Source: Thuidium tamariscinum (Eukaryota; Streptophyta; Bryopsida; Hypnales; Thuidiaceae). Taken from it: a stretch of 64,000 nt of DNA. Below are positions 46,336-58,298 of the stretch, one piece after another (the stretch's first letter is position 1; the number at the start of each line of letters is the position of its first letter). The translations under genes and the position numbers were made by a program. Under the pieces are notes generated by a model, which saw only the letters and a program-made list of their open reading frames with translations, searched no databases and was not told the DNA's origin. Location: positions 8,928,001-8,992,000 of the forward strand of contig OX344753.2 of NCBI GenBank assembly GCA_947034885.2, read 5' to 3'.

Positions 46336-49300
46336 CCCCTAAGTTACCAAGGCATTTTCTGGCTGTGAAACCACTGAAAACTGCCATTTCTGCTGCAATC
46401 ACTCAAGAAACCTAAAAACACTTTTTTTCTTAGAATCTAACCGTAGGATCTTGTACTTCACTTCTCTAACAACATGTGGTAAAAATTTCATGAAGTTTGA
46501 CACTTTGACCGTACGGATTGGAAGGTATGAGCATTCAAAGTTGGAAAACAAAGTTTTTTTCAACTACGCCCTGCAATTTCAGGTGACTTTGATGGCCATT
46601 TCTGGATTTTTTTTGCACTACACACCATGAGGTCAAAATTTTTTATCTTGAACATTTGAGTTGAGAGTTGGGGATAAAAATTTTACAATGCCAAAACTTG
46701 ATTTCCACATATAAAAAAATTGTTAAGTAGAAGTAGGTCCAAAGTTGAACAAAATACTGAATTCTTAATAGCCCTTGTATTGAATTAAAAAATCATAATC
46801 CCAACAGTGGGATTGTTCTTGAAAACAAACTTAAGCTTTTAAAAAAAAAATTGGTAAGAATTTAAAATTGCATTCAAAAATGAATTCTACAAGTTGTTTT
46901 TTGAAGAAGATGCGTAGATTGCCCAAAAAACAAGACTATCCATAACTTTTTCATTATTAGTCCAAATAGGATGAATCAAAGCTTCAAATGTACACAAAAA
47001 CCTAATCTTGCAGCAGAAAAATTGAAAAAACAAAATTTCATTTCTTTGAGGTTTGTTTTTCTTGCCTGCCGAACTGCTTTTTTGACTTAGGATGGCAAAA
47101 CTTCTGCTCCAAGGCACCGATTGGAAAAAAAAAATTTAGAAAGCTCATGTCATTCCCTATCTTCAAAAAAAGTTTCAAAAAAGGAGGTCAAAATTCCAAG
47201 TCACACGAGCCTACCAGAAAGTTCAAGTGTCCCCCGAGGAGACTTTGGAACTCTAGATGTTAATATGTGGCTATTGCAATTTAATAATAACACTTTGGAA
47301 ATGTGACCATTACTCAAAGGATTTTCGGCATGCACTAATGAATTTCTAAATGCTGAGGTTTATATAGGGCCTTTTAGGATTTGGAAATTGGAATACCCTC
47401 AACCGTTTATTAAGTAAAACAAACTCGGAAGACCAAAATTTCCATTCTTGAATGTAGTACCCCATTTTAGGGGTAAAAAAGGGCACATACAACCGTAGAA
47501 TTATGTATTCAATTAGTTCAAAAACATATGCAGAACATTTTAAGAGAATCCTTCAATTTCCAAGATTATTTTTCATCAAAAATAACTCTAAATTTCCATT
47601 TTCAATGCCAATCTCATAATATAAGAAAAAAATTGGCATATACAATTGTAAGATTTTATACTACGATGCCATAAAAAATTTGAGAAGAAATTTCAAAATC
47701 TTTGACCTTCTTAATCACAATCAAGACAGAAGTGTTGAAAGTAAAGAAAATCAGTTCCGTGTGTTTTTAAGTTCATTAGATAATAAGGCTTTCAATCCTC
47801 TTAATTCAAACATTTTGTACTAAAATTGTTAATTAAAATTTTTTTATATCAAAGAATTGAATTGAAGATATGCAGGAAAAAAAATGCAATTTCCTGTTGT
47901 TATTTTCATTCATCACAAAAAGTTTAGTGAAAGTACATACTACAGAAGTGAACGGAATGAGTAACTAAATTGGTGATAGGTCTTGCATCAAATTGAAACA
48001 CATGAATTCCAATGGTGAAACCGTTTTGAAAAAAAAGAACTAAACCTTATGCAATTCTCTATTCAACTATTAAAATGGATGTAATGCATCTTCTTCTCAA
48101 AAGTTTACTGTGATTGCTTGAAAAACAAGAAGATTCATAGCCGTCACAGCACCTTATCCAATGAAAATAAATTAAATTTCTCTACGTAGAAAAAAATGCT
48201 ATTTTAAAAAAAAATGTAATTTTAAAAATCATTCATGTTTTTCTTTCTATTGCCTACATTGGGCCTTAGGGGGAATAAATTTTCTCTCAAAATACAATTG
48301 AAATAAAATTATATTACCAAAAATCCAATCAATTTTTCCATATAGAAAAAAGGCCCAAAATTTGTTGCCACAAACTTAGCTGAAGTGTACTTCTTCAACA
48401 CTTCAATACCCCAAACCTTCAAAAGTCCTTGAATATATAGGACTCCTCAGACTGATGGAATTAGTACTTTAGTAGATCTGCACATTGTTTTTTTTTAACA
48501 AATAATGAACAAGTTCAAAAGGCCGATGCATTTTGAACCCCTATAACCCCAACGGGTTAGGACAAAACACAAATGTGTTATAAAATATAAACATTACGAT
48601 TGTTTTGAAGTTAGTATCAAAGAAGAATTAGAAGATAACGTAAAGCACAAAAAATAGACACTATCCATCTAGTCAAAGTAAAAAAATAATTCAGATTATT
48701 TTTAAATGAATGTTGAATATAAATTTTCAATAACTCACCAAAAATACAATTTCTATTTTTATGGTTTGAAATTCTTTTTGATTGGTCTAAATTTTGTTTT
48801 TTATTGACTTATAAAGAAATGCAAAATATTCAACCTCTAACAGCACAAGGTATTAAGACAAAATACGAATGTATCATGAAATATAAGATTTACAACATTT
48901 TTGAAGTTAGCATCAAAGAAGACAATGTATAGCACAAAAAGTAGAAAGTACCCATATGATCAAAATCAAAAAATATTTATAGATTCTCTTCAAATGAATT
49001 TTCAAGATATAACTTCAAAAACTCACCAAAAATACAATTTCTATTTTTAGGGTTTGAGATGCAATTTGGTTGGTCGAAATTCTGTTTTTTATTGATTTAC
49101 AAAAAATTGCAAAATCTTCAACCTCTAAAAGGAGTGAAAGCCCAATGTATTAACACAAAATATAAATGTGTTATGCAATATAAGATTTACAACATTTTTG
49201 AATTTAGCATCAAATAAGATAATGTAAAGCACAAAGAGTAGAAAGTACCCATATGATCAAAATTAAAAAATATTTATAGATTCTCTTCAAATGAATTTTC

Positions 49301-49967
49301 AAGATAGAACTTCAAAAACTCACCAAAAATACAATTTCTATTTTTAGGGTTTGAAATTCATTTTCATTGGTCTAAATTCTGTTTTTTATTGATTTATAAA
49401 GAAATGCCAAAAATTCAACCTCTAAAAGCCCAAGGTATTAAGACAAAATACAAATGCGTTATGAAATATAAGATTTACAACATTTTTGAAGTTAGCATCA
49501 AAGAAGACAATGTAAAGCACAAAAGTAGAAAGTACCCATATGGTCAAAATTAAAAAATATTCATACATTCTCTTTAAATGATTTCTGAAGATATAACTTC
49601 AAAAATTCACCAAAAATACAATTTCCATTCTTAGGATTTGAAATTTTTTTTCTTTAGTCAAAATTGTGGTTCTTATTGCTTTGTTAAAAAATAAATAGTA
49701 TTTATCAATGAGAGCCTCAGTACTTCTTCCAAATAGTAAGTTCCTCAACACTAAGCAATTTTAGACACTTTGTACTATTTCTCCTTTTTTTGGCTATACC
49801 TTTTGTTTGATCGTATTGATCTTAGTTTTGAATATCAATGTTCAAATGAAACCTAATTTTTTCAAAACCGGGAAGAAAAAAGGTCAAAAAAGTTTTTTTT
49901 TGGGTTTAGTAAATTTTCCCGAAGTAAAGAAGAACTTTTGGAAAATGATCGTTTGAGCAATTAGGGG
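46336..49967. mobile_element. TTAA-flanked element nested in hAT-type copy 2
   Basis: TTAA at 46332-46335 and 49968-49971. Ends are CCCCTAAGTTACCAAGG and (reverse complement) CCCCTAATTGCTC. The left part matches the 16268 and 37303 elements (GGATCTTGTACTT, TGCCATTTCTGCTGC). The large size comes from a tandem array inside. Confidence 0.55.
48533..49690 (+). repeat. Tandem array, about 290-300-bp unit, four copies
   Basis: Units begin near 48533, 48838, 49133 and 49421 and share AAATATAAGATTTACAACAT, AAGATATAACTTCAAAAA and ACAATTTCTATTTTTAGGG. Non-coding and AT-rich. A single divergent copy lies at 22810. Confidence 0.8.
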
Positions 49968-50354
49968 TTAATGTAGAAGATTGTTCCAAAGTTTTAAAAC
50001 CTGTCCTCTTCAATCAATTGAAAAAAAAAAAAAAAAAAAAATTTCCAATGTATTTCACAATTTCGAAGGAATTTCAAAGAAGAAACCTTATGAACATCAT
50101 GAACATTCAATCTATAATCAATTTAAGAAGGATTTCCCAATTATTAATGTTCAATTTTATTTTAAAAATCTAATTGATATAGCAATAGAGTTATCGATAT
50201 GGCTGTAACCATGGGTCATACTTTAAAATTTTAAACTAGAAGTGACACATGTAACCCTAAGATCTTCTAGTGCACTAATTGGGGTCTTGGGGAAGATGTA
50301 CACAAAATTCCAAAAAAATTAGTAAGTCCCATAAGGCCATAACGTTCATCTTAC

Positions 50355-50831
50355 ATGTTTGGTCTACGTTCGCTGAAGTCATCGGATCGATCACTTTCTT
50401 TGGGCGCAAATGAGATCATCATTCCAAGCGGATCAAAAGCAAGACAACCAGCAATGAAAGAGTCCAAGAAAGCTAGAAATAAAAGAATATTGGAGGCCTT
50501 TGCAAAATCACCATCGAAGCGGCAAAGTCTAGGTCGAACCCCCCTTGATGTATGTGAACCTTTTTCACAAAGCAAAGTGAAACCGGTTAATGGTCTTGAA
50601 AAAGGGATTGGGAAGTCTACACTAGGAGGTAGAGACATGGTGAAAGAGAAAAAGAAGGGTAGACACAAGAGATCGCTTGCATCAAAGCAAATATCCGGAA
50701 GAAAAGAGCGAGCTCTACACTTTTCATCCGATAGTATGGAAAGCACAAGTAATGAAGAAGACTCGGAATGGGATTCAAGAGGTCATAGTAGTGGAACTGA
50801 GGTGAGAGGAGACGTTGATTACAAGCCTTAG
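50355..50831 (+). CDS. Unrecognised basic, Ser/Lys-rich protein (158 aa)
   Basis: An uninterrupted frame with protein-like composition, unlike its AT-rich surroundings. It has basic clusters (KESKKARNKR, KEKKKGRHKR) that look like nuclear-localisation signals, many serines, and an acidic C-terminal part (SSDSMESTSNEEDSEWDS). No domain recognised. It sits about 1.65 kb from the right end of hAT-type copy 2 and reads toward that end. It may be the last exon of a longer gene carried by the element, or a short gene of its own; the ATG at 50355 is simply the first in the frame. Confidence 0.5.
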   Translation: MFGLRSLKSSDRSLSLGANEIIIPSGSKARQPAMKESKKARNKRILEAFAKSPSKRQSLGRTPLDVCEPFSQSKVKPVNGLEKGIGKSTLGGRDMVKEKKKGRHKRSLASKQISGRKERALHFSSDSMESTSNEEDSEWDSRGHSSGTEVRGDVDYKP

Positions 50832-51299
50832 AAATTAAAGGAATGTAGACTTAGGTGTTTAGATATTCATGGTACATGGAGCTTGTAATGGAAATGGTTT
50901 GTTTGAACCTTTGAAAGTAATACAAGTTTTCATGCGCATGTTGGAAACGTCACTATGATTTATTGATTTTTGATTTCTTGGTTTCATGGTATTCAAAAAT
51001 AATGAACAAAAATTAAATTGTGACAATGTTTGATTCGTGGATATGGTCATATGGACGAAACATGATAAGGTAGGTGGCTCGAATTGCGACAGTCTATTTA
51101 GAAGCATCCCTATAAAAAGCTCTGAAATCGACCTTTACTGGTTTTGAAATGGACCCTAGACATTGTCAAAGCCTTATAAGGTTTGTTAGGTGTTGGTTTA
51201 TACAACACATATGGTGTAATAACAGACAGGGTGGGTCGATTTCAAAATAAGAGTGGACACAAGACAAGTGTCCATTTCATTTCTGCAAGAAAAACATTA

Positions 51300-51866
51300 T
51301 CAGCTGAACATCCTCTTACTAAAATGCCTCTCAGTCACTTATAACTTCTTGGATTGATATGAAATTTTAGATACACAAACTAGACTAGTAGGCGCACCTT
51401 TTCCAACAATTTTTTTTGGAAACGGACATTATATGAAGAAGTTATAAGCCGCAAAAGTTCATTGTGATCCAAGAATGTCGGGACTTTGAATTTTGAATTC
51501 CTCCCAAACATTCAAAACAATTCGGATTGACATGAAAATTTTACGACAATAATTAGGCTTCAAGGAAAACATAACCCAACACATTTTTTTGAAAACTAAC
51601 ATTTGATGAAAAAGATATAGGCCCCTGAAGTTGAAGCCATCTCAATGCAGTTTGGTGAATTCAAATTGAACTTGTGAACTTTGATTGACTCCCAAGAAAT
51701 CAGTATAACTTAGATTGTTCTAAAATTTTTATCACACAAACTAGAAGAGAGTGTGCAAATTTTCCAACAAGTTTTGTTGAATTTGGAAATCGGATACAAA
51801 AGTTATAGCACTTTCAATTGGACTTAAAAGTATATGAAGACAATGTTGGTTTTAGGGCTTAATTTT
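51300..51866. repeat. Partial copy of the 35.6-kb TTAA element
   Basis: It aligns with 35960-36520 (ACACAAACTAGACTA, TGAAAATTTTAC, AACTAGAAGAGAGTG). Its right edge TTTTAGGGCTTAA is a decayed family end; the left end is missing. Confidence 0.6.
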
Positions 51867-52244
51867 AGTAAAGGTCACATTTAGGAACGTGAAGTATTAC
51901 TTTTTGAGCGCTTCATTGCTTGTTTTTGGTCAAGCCATGGTTTTTTCCAGACTGCGCATGTGTGGGTTTTGCAACTTGCAAGACCTAGAATCACAAATAC
52001 ATACCTATGCTAGAATTCTTTGAAAACATAAGTAATTTATAAATGCTTGGAAATATATGAAACCATTTGGTTTAGATTTCGGCATTTTGCATCAATGGTT
52101 CTTTAAATGAAAAATAAGGGGAAATATTTTTGGGCATCTTCAACCCATCAAAAAAACCGAACAGCCCTTAAAGGGTTGCTTTTCAAGCCATCTACCTTAC
52201 ATGTTATTTGAAAACCCTAAATCCAGAAATGCAATCTCAAGTTG

Positions 52245-52483
52245 TCGACCGCCCGCTCATCCGTCCTCCCATCCGCCGTCCCGTCCGTCGTCCGCAGTCC
52301 CATCCGCCCGTCCGCAGTTCGGTCCGCCCGTCCGCAGTACCGTCCGCCCGTTTGCCCGTCCGTAGTTTCGTCCGCTGCTCCGTCCAGCCGGTCGCCGAGG
52401 ACAGCGTCCACTACGTCCACTAAGTCCGGACGTCCGTATTTTGGACGTAATTTTGCCCTGGACGTAGCGATTCGTCAACCCTG
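52245..52483. repeat. CGTCCG island 8 (right subterminal array of hAT-type copy 2)
   Basis: Repeats of CCGTCCGCCCGTCCGCAGT. The final 70 bases mirror the left end of hAT-type copy 1 (ACGTAATTTTG, GTCCGGACGTCCG). Confidence 0.85.
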
Positions 52484-53339
52484 GAAAAAATTCGAAATAC
52501 TTTCAATTTCTTCTAGAGGTACAAGTATAAATGGAGATCACTATATAAAATTTTCAATTTGCCTTTAACAAATTTTGAACCAAAAACTACAATAACAAAG
52601 ACCTCAAAGTCAAATTTGGCTATTAAAGAAAATTAAATTTTTGATTTTATACATTATCAAGAGAAATTCTATTGTAAAATTCTACTTTCTACATATTCTA
52701 TTTTTCTACAAATTGCTTGATGAAAACTACATATTATTGTAATAATTTTAAAGTAAAAAGTTAAGAAAATTATATCAATTATACTATGTATTGGAATAGT
52801 TTGAAATTTTCACCATTAATGAATGTTAAATGGAAAACTGAATTTTGCAATTGAAATTAAAGATTGATCTTAAAACGAAAAAATATGAATGAAAAAGACA
52901 ATGTATTGTGTTTGACGGATTTCAACACATAGAACTTGAAATTGCAATAAATTTTTCAATTTTTGGAATTTTTCAAAATTTTAAGTTGAAATAAAAAGAA
53001 AAGTTTTCAAGCTTCATTTTCTTATTTTAAGTCAAATACCAAAATGGCTATGTTGAAAGTTAGAATCAAAGTTGAACAAGGCACATCCACTTTTTTTATG
53101 CCTAAATTTTAGGGGTTAATGTGGAATCAATGTAACCACATAAAGATGTTGTTTTCAAGATTATTATTATTTTATTATTTTCATCATTATTTTAGAATTA
53201 TTTTAATACGATTTAATATTCAATGTTTTTACTAGTAAAATTTAAATTTCTCGAATTTAGAAACAAAATTATTAATTTTTTTAGTATCAGTTTAATAGGG
53301 TCATTTGCCATCATTGATGACTACTGACTATTAACGCTT

Positions 53340-53995
53340 AAAGGAATTATAAAATCAAAATCTTCATCATTAATTTTTTTTTTAAAAACCAACTTGTTGA
53401 TCTTCTTGTTAACTTGTTCAAGTAATCAAGTACATTGTTCCAAAAATTAATTATGAATTTCCCCACCAATTGCAAGTTCAATGCGCCTAAAACCGCCTAC
53501 TTTCACTACTTGTACATGTTGCTTTTTGTAGCCTTCAGCAATGTACAAAGGGTGTACATTGCAGGGGTGGGCGTTTTCAAAGCCCTATGCCCTTTCAACT
53601 TCAAAAATTCATAACTAATTCCACAAAACTTCAAAAATTATAAAACAATTACGATTAGATGTCAATTCCACTTGTCTTTCAAAGGCAATTTACTGGAAAA
53701 TATTTTAAGACGTTTCCCCTCCCCAAAATTCAGTTTCAACTCTTAAATGGTCAATTTATGGACTAGTTACCTTATACGGTCGATGCGGACGCCATCACGG
53801 ACGCGTGGCGGACGCGGTTGGTCGGAGCGGACGCTGAGACGGGCGTAGCGGACGGGACCTCCGACGCCGGCTGCCAGGGCGGCCGTCCGCCTTAGTTTTT
53901 TACCGGGCGCAGTAAATACAGGAAATTCAAATGTCACAGGACGTCCGCGGGGTGCCGGACGCGGACGCGGACGCCTGGACGTCCGCAAAGCCCTG
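53340..53995. mobile_element. Solo or truncated end of the hAT-type family (copy 3)
   Basis: It matches 19690-20604 of copy 1: the CTAGTTACCTTATACGG segment, then a shortened CGGACG array (island 9), then TTTTTTACCGGGCGCA, and ends CGTCCGCAAAGCCCTG at 53995. Forty-odd bases present in copy 1 (20129-20165) are missing here. The 8 bases after the end are GTTCCTTC; no partner end with that duplication was found in the window. Confidence 0.7.
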
Positions 53996-54419
53996 GTTCC
54001 TTCTACTCTTTTTGTTTCCTTTTTTATCTCTCTTTTTAGTCCAAGTCAGCTCCGACCGAGGCGGAAGGATGGGTTTTTATTTTTATTTCTCTATAGGTCC
54101 AAGTCAGCTCCGACTGAGGCGGACAAAATATACAAATACTTAGTGGATGAGTAAGAAAAGATTTGACCGTGTGCCCAGAATTCGGTTGGCAAGAAAGTTG
54201 GGTTCTCACAATTAGGCAATTGTACCGCAGATGGCCGCCATATGTGAGCCCCGTCATTGTCACTCAGGCCTCGGATTTTTCTTTTTTTCGCTTATTGCTC
54301 ATATTTAAGGTTATTATGGGGTAAAATCAACTAAAAAGAGTGCTCACAGTAGAATTGATGCAATTCCTGCCAATGATGGAAAATTGGGTCTAATTATTTC
54401 GGAGTACCTTAAAAGACTC

Positions 54420-55200
54420 CTTAGAGCCAATTTCTACAACTTATCACAAGACCAAACACGATATTACGCAATTCACAGGAGATTGCACTAGCACCATGGG
54501 AGTCCGACAGTCTCCTACGGGCGTCACAGCGAAGCCAACTAGGAAAGATTCCCTTGTACAGGAATGATTCCTCCCCGGAGGAATTAATTCCGCCACATTG
54601 CAATTTCTACTCTGATTAGATAGTGTAGGGTTTTAGCGAAACTTTGCAATAGTCATTTGGGGGCCTCCTAGAAGATTCACTCAAAGTTTCGTAATTTTCT
54701 GGATTACGGAAATGACTCCATGGAAAGTCAACCGCTTTTACCGGCAATTGAAAATTCATAGAAAATTCCACGATGATGGTAAAATCCCACTAAAAATTAG
54801 GATAGTGTGTTTTAGCCTAAATAAGAGTCCCGCCAAATTTCAAGACATTCTGACATCAACAAGTACCAAAACCGGCAGCGTGGACAAGTTTTGATGGTTT
54901 TACCAAAACTCTTGCGAGTTGACCGGCGCACGGAGAGCATACGGAGTCCGATTCGGGTCAACTTAGACTCTTTTCCAACATTCTTGGACCTTCCCGACAA
55001 CCTTGGCTAGTCAAAACCTTTGGGAAAAATTGATTCCAAAAGATAGATTTTCCACCCTTTTTACCGGTTCGTGAATGTTAGCTTTGGAGCACATTTGGGC
55101 TCCGAGAGTAAGCGGTAGCGTTCCCCTTCGAATAATTTGGGTCTTCTGGAGCTAATGGCGCTGTCCGTTTGGCGATCGGACCATTTCTCCAAAAGTTAGA
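54420..55200 (+). repeat. LTR-like repeat, related to 63230-63900 in opposite orientation
   Basis: The reverse complement of the 63.2-63.9 kb segment contains the same string GTAAAATCCCACTAAAAAT and similar neighbours (GAAAATTCC.A, GTCAA.CCG, CCAAATTTCAAGAC). The two segments are diverged copies in inverted orientation. The style (short GT/CA-rich blocks ahead of a TATA at 55295) is that of retrotransposon LTRs, but I could not define both ends. Confidence 0.45.
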
Positions 55201-55287
55201 ATTGCTACAGCAATAGGGTAGATTTTTAGTTCGTTACTTTGGTTTTTTCTTAGTTAGTTTTATTCGTAACTTGAGGGGGGAGGAGGC

Positions 55288-55306
55288 CTTGGAAATGTAT
55301 AAAAGG
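55288..55306 (+). promoter_or_regulatory. TATA box, likely LTR promoter
   Basis: AATGTATAAAAGGCCTCCC is a strong plant TATA context followed by a C/T-rich leader, as in many LTR retrotransposon promoters. A host promoter is the alternative. Confidence 0.55.
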
Positions 55307-56474
55307 CCTCCCCCTCCCCTCATTTCAAAACCCTCTATTTCATTTTTGGAAACCTCTTTTGAAAGTCTCTTATTTCACTTCCAGAAAACTCTTTTTTATC
55401 AAACCTCTTTCGAAAACTCTCTCATACCACTTGCATCTATTCTATCATCTCTATCATTTTCTCAAGTGATCACCTTGCAAAGTTTGGGGTCTTCCACTCT
55501 TGTTCTTTGACACACTTGAGTTTCCACTAGTATTCTATTTTGAAGATTGATACCGAGACCATTCGATTTAAGTCTTTTGACAAGGGATTCACAGCCTGGA
55601 TTGGCTTATCGAGGATCCCCCTAAGCTAAAACGGGTGATTTGGGTCCTTTTTTGTGACAAGGAAGTTGGGTAGGATCCACACTTCTTTTTGGCTCTTAGA
55701 GTAAGCAGAGTTCTAGCAGAATCATCCTAGAATTTGAGGTCCACATCTTGAAATGGCGAAGCTATCGCCAAATTTCTAGGGGCTTTTTGTCTTTTTTATT
55801 AGATTTGCTCCAAAATTCAGGCTTGAAACACCCAGACGGCGGAGCTTTGAACTTACTTATACTGAAATTTCAATTTGGTATTTTGTAAAAGGTTCCCTTT
55901 AAGAGACCCCAAAGTTTGTGATACCCGTGGCTAGCAACTGCCGAGTTTTAGAAAGACCAAAATTTCACCGCGGAGCAGCCAGACCAGCCCAGCCAGGCGA
56001 GCAGCCAATACCGGCCCGACCACCAGCCAGCAGTCAGTACTGTATCGCAGCGGCACTGTCCAGCCAGCCGGCATTGCCAACAGTCGGCACTGAGTATAGA
56101 TGGTTGGTTAACAACCAGCATGTATAGACTGGTTATGTTAACTTGACATCACATACACTGGTTTTATACAAAACCACATGGGGTGATACCCCAAGGGATC
56201 CCGATTTGCATTTTTTGGGAAAATTGTACCACCTGGTGTGACTTTTAGGAGAAAATATGAGGACTAAGTCTGAGCTTGAGTGTAGGAATTAATTTAGATT
56301 AGTTTCTCAAACTAGAAGGAAGCCAGAGAGTGTGAGAATTAGAGAGAAAAAAAACCAAAACTCCCAAACTGAGTGAGAATTCCAAGTCCAGAGCAAATTA
56401 AGCAAGCCCAGAACTAGGTGAGGAAAGGGGAGCAAGGAAGGGCAGGTCTGATCTGGTCAACCAGAGTTGACCAG

Positions 56475-56612
56475 CCTCCCAACCATACTCCACCCAGATC
56501 AGAGCCTCCCAAACCCACTCATCCATATCAGAGCCTCCCAACCATACTCCACCCAGATCAGAGCCCTCCAACACACTCCATCCAAATCAGAAGACCTCCC
56601 AACCTTGGGAGG
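56475..56612 (+). repeat. Minisatellite, about 33-36-bp unit, four copies
   Basis: Units of the form CAGATCAGAGCCTCCCAACC and ATACTCCACC, with an ATCCATATCAG variant and an ATCCAAATCAG variant. The frames over it (56418-56777 and others) are repetitive and probably not genes. Confidence 0.8.
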
Positions 56613-57186
56613 CATATTAGCAGCCTCCAAAGTCAACCCAGAAGGGGTCTGGCTCACCAGAACTTCAAAAAATACGCATTGTTGAGATCCAGCACAAGCC
56701 ATTCTCCAAAGATCTTCACCAAAATTGCAAGTATAAGCTCCAAGATCAAGCGCACAAGTGTGTGTGAAGAAGTGTGAGTGAAGGTATAAGCATTAGCAAT
56801 AGGGGAGGAAGAAGAAGGGAATTGGGTGGTGCGGAAAACCAAATAGAATAAGTTGACTTTCTTAACCATGGATGTTTTAGATTAGAGACAAATAGAGAAA
56901 AAACAAATAAAAGAATAGTTTGACTTTGAGAAGTTAGAGGTTTTGCCAATTTGGAGAAAAGTTGGAAAACCTTAGTTGTAGTGGAATTGACTTTCAAAAC
57001 CATTTAGTGGCTAATTTCAAGAATTAGATTTTATTAGGATATTTTATAAGTTGACTTTGGGAACTATTTAAAAGAAAAAAGAAGAAGCTCGAAGGATAAA
57101 GAAAAATACAAAACAAAGGTAAGGAAAGGAGGGAGGTTTTGAAGGGAAATACCCCATTCAACAATATTCAAACAAAAAGCACCAAG

Positions 57187-57270
57187 ATGGAGGTGGAACG
57201 AGTGCCAATGGGAGGATTTATCGAATCACATGAAGACCTCAAAAACGCTAGGATGGAGGTTAGTCTTTGA
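57187..57270 (+). CDS. Possible short first exon or leader ORF (27 codons)
   Basis: An ATG in good context (CCAAGATGGAGG) opens MEVERVPMGGFIESHEDLKN and ARMEV, then SL and a stop. GAG/GTTAGT at the end could be a splice donor. It lies 1.9 kb downstream of the TATA at 55295. No family recognised and no clear next exon, so this is weak. Confidence 0.2.
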   Translation: MEVERVPMGGFIESHEDLKNARMEVSL

Positions 57271-58298
57271 AATTCTTTTGTTCCCATTTTTTCCATAATT
57301 TCCTTTTAGTCATAGAATTTAGCCGTTAGTTTAGAAGTAAATGAACCTAGAATTACCCAAAAGACCAACGCCATAAGAAATTAGACAAAGTTAGAATCAA
57401 TAGTGAATTTAGACTTTTTAGACTTAGACAGTAAAAGTAGGAAGTTGAAGCCATAATCAATTTCAAGGAAAAGTAATTGACCGGTAAATTCTGGTGAACC
57501 GGGTAACGGTCAAAATTTGCTTACAATCAATTTATCCAAGGAATACATAGTGGAAATTAACTTTAGTAACTAGGAAGGATAAAAGGATAAATCCAAAAGA
57601 ATTAAACCCTTTAGATAAAAAGAAGTTCAATAAGGTAAAAGTTGGATGAACCGGTCAACGGTCCAAATTTACCGAGAAAATTCACAATTAGCCAAAGTCA
57701 AAGATCGAGGTTTTACCGTGGAAGGATAAAATTATTTCTATTAAGGTAAAACTCAAATTAACTATTTAGGTATCCAAAGTTAAAGTAGTAAAAGAATAGT
57801 TAAAACAGTGTGCTAATTAGACTAAAAGATAATTAAAGAACAAGTTAGGGATAGAATCCTCTAGAGATATCTTAGAACATAAAAAACCCGAGAATACTTA
57901 GAACTCTATCAACACGCAATACGTTGGAAAAGAGTGAAACCTTAGCTAGAACCTTTGCTTATTTGGAAAGGTCAGATAGGATTGACCAAAGCAAGTAAAA
58001 CCTTAGACTCCCATCAGTATTACAAAGTAGAAAACGACTGAAAGACTTATCTCAAATTCAAAAACCTTAGAGTAAAAGTTATTCCCGTCTAGTAAGTGCA
58101 AGCGGGTTGATTAGGAGTAGGAAGTTAGGAAGATCCATTGCTTGGAAGGTGTAATTGGATTGTACGTAGGTTAGACACCCACTAGGAATCACTCACAGAA
58201 TGGTAGAACCTGGTTGTCTATATTTTATTCCAAGGGTGAGAATAAAGCGCCTACACCTGGCTGCAAGTCGTTGAGTGAGTGACAGGTAATGTCGGAAA

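Larger units (their letters stand above)
44338..52483 (+). mobile_element. hAT-type (Ac-like) element, 8,146 bp, copy 2, with gene cargo
   Basis: Left end CAGGGATGACGGGATG (compare maize Ac CAGGGATGAAA) and right end, reverse complement, CAGGGTTGACGAATCG, between perfect GAAAAAAT duplications. Both ends carry CGGACG/CGTCCG arrays (islands 7 and 8). Cargo: a UIM-like gene (44979-46055), a nested TTAA element with a tandem array (46336-49967), a 158-codon basic ORF (50355-50831) and a segment shared with the 35.6-kb TTAA element. No hAT transposase (BED finger, hATC domain) was recognised, so it is presumably moved in trans. Confidence 0.88.
43752..53115. mobile_element. TTAA-flanked element split by hAT-type copy 2
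   Basis: Left TTAA at 43748-43751 with CCCCAAAAGGACCC. A right end, TTTTAGGGG followed by TTAA, lies at 53107-53119. Removing the 8,146-bp hAT-type element and its duplicated 8 bp leaves about 1.2 kb, the usual size of this family. The pairing of the two ends is inference. Confidence 0.45.
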
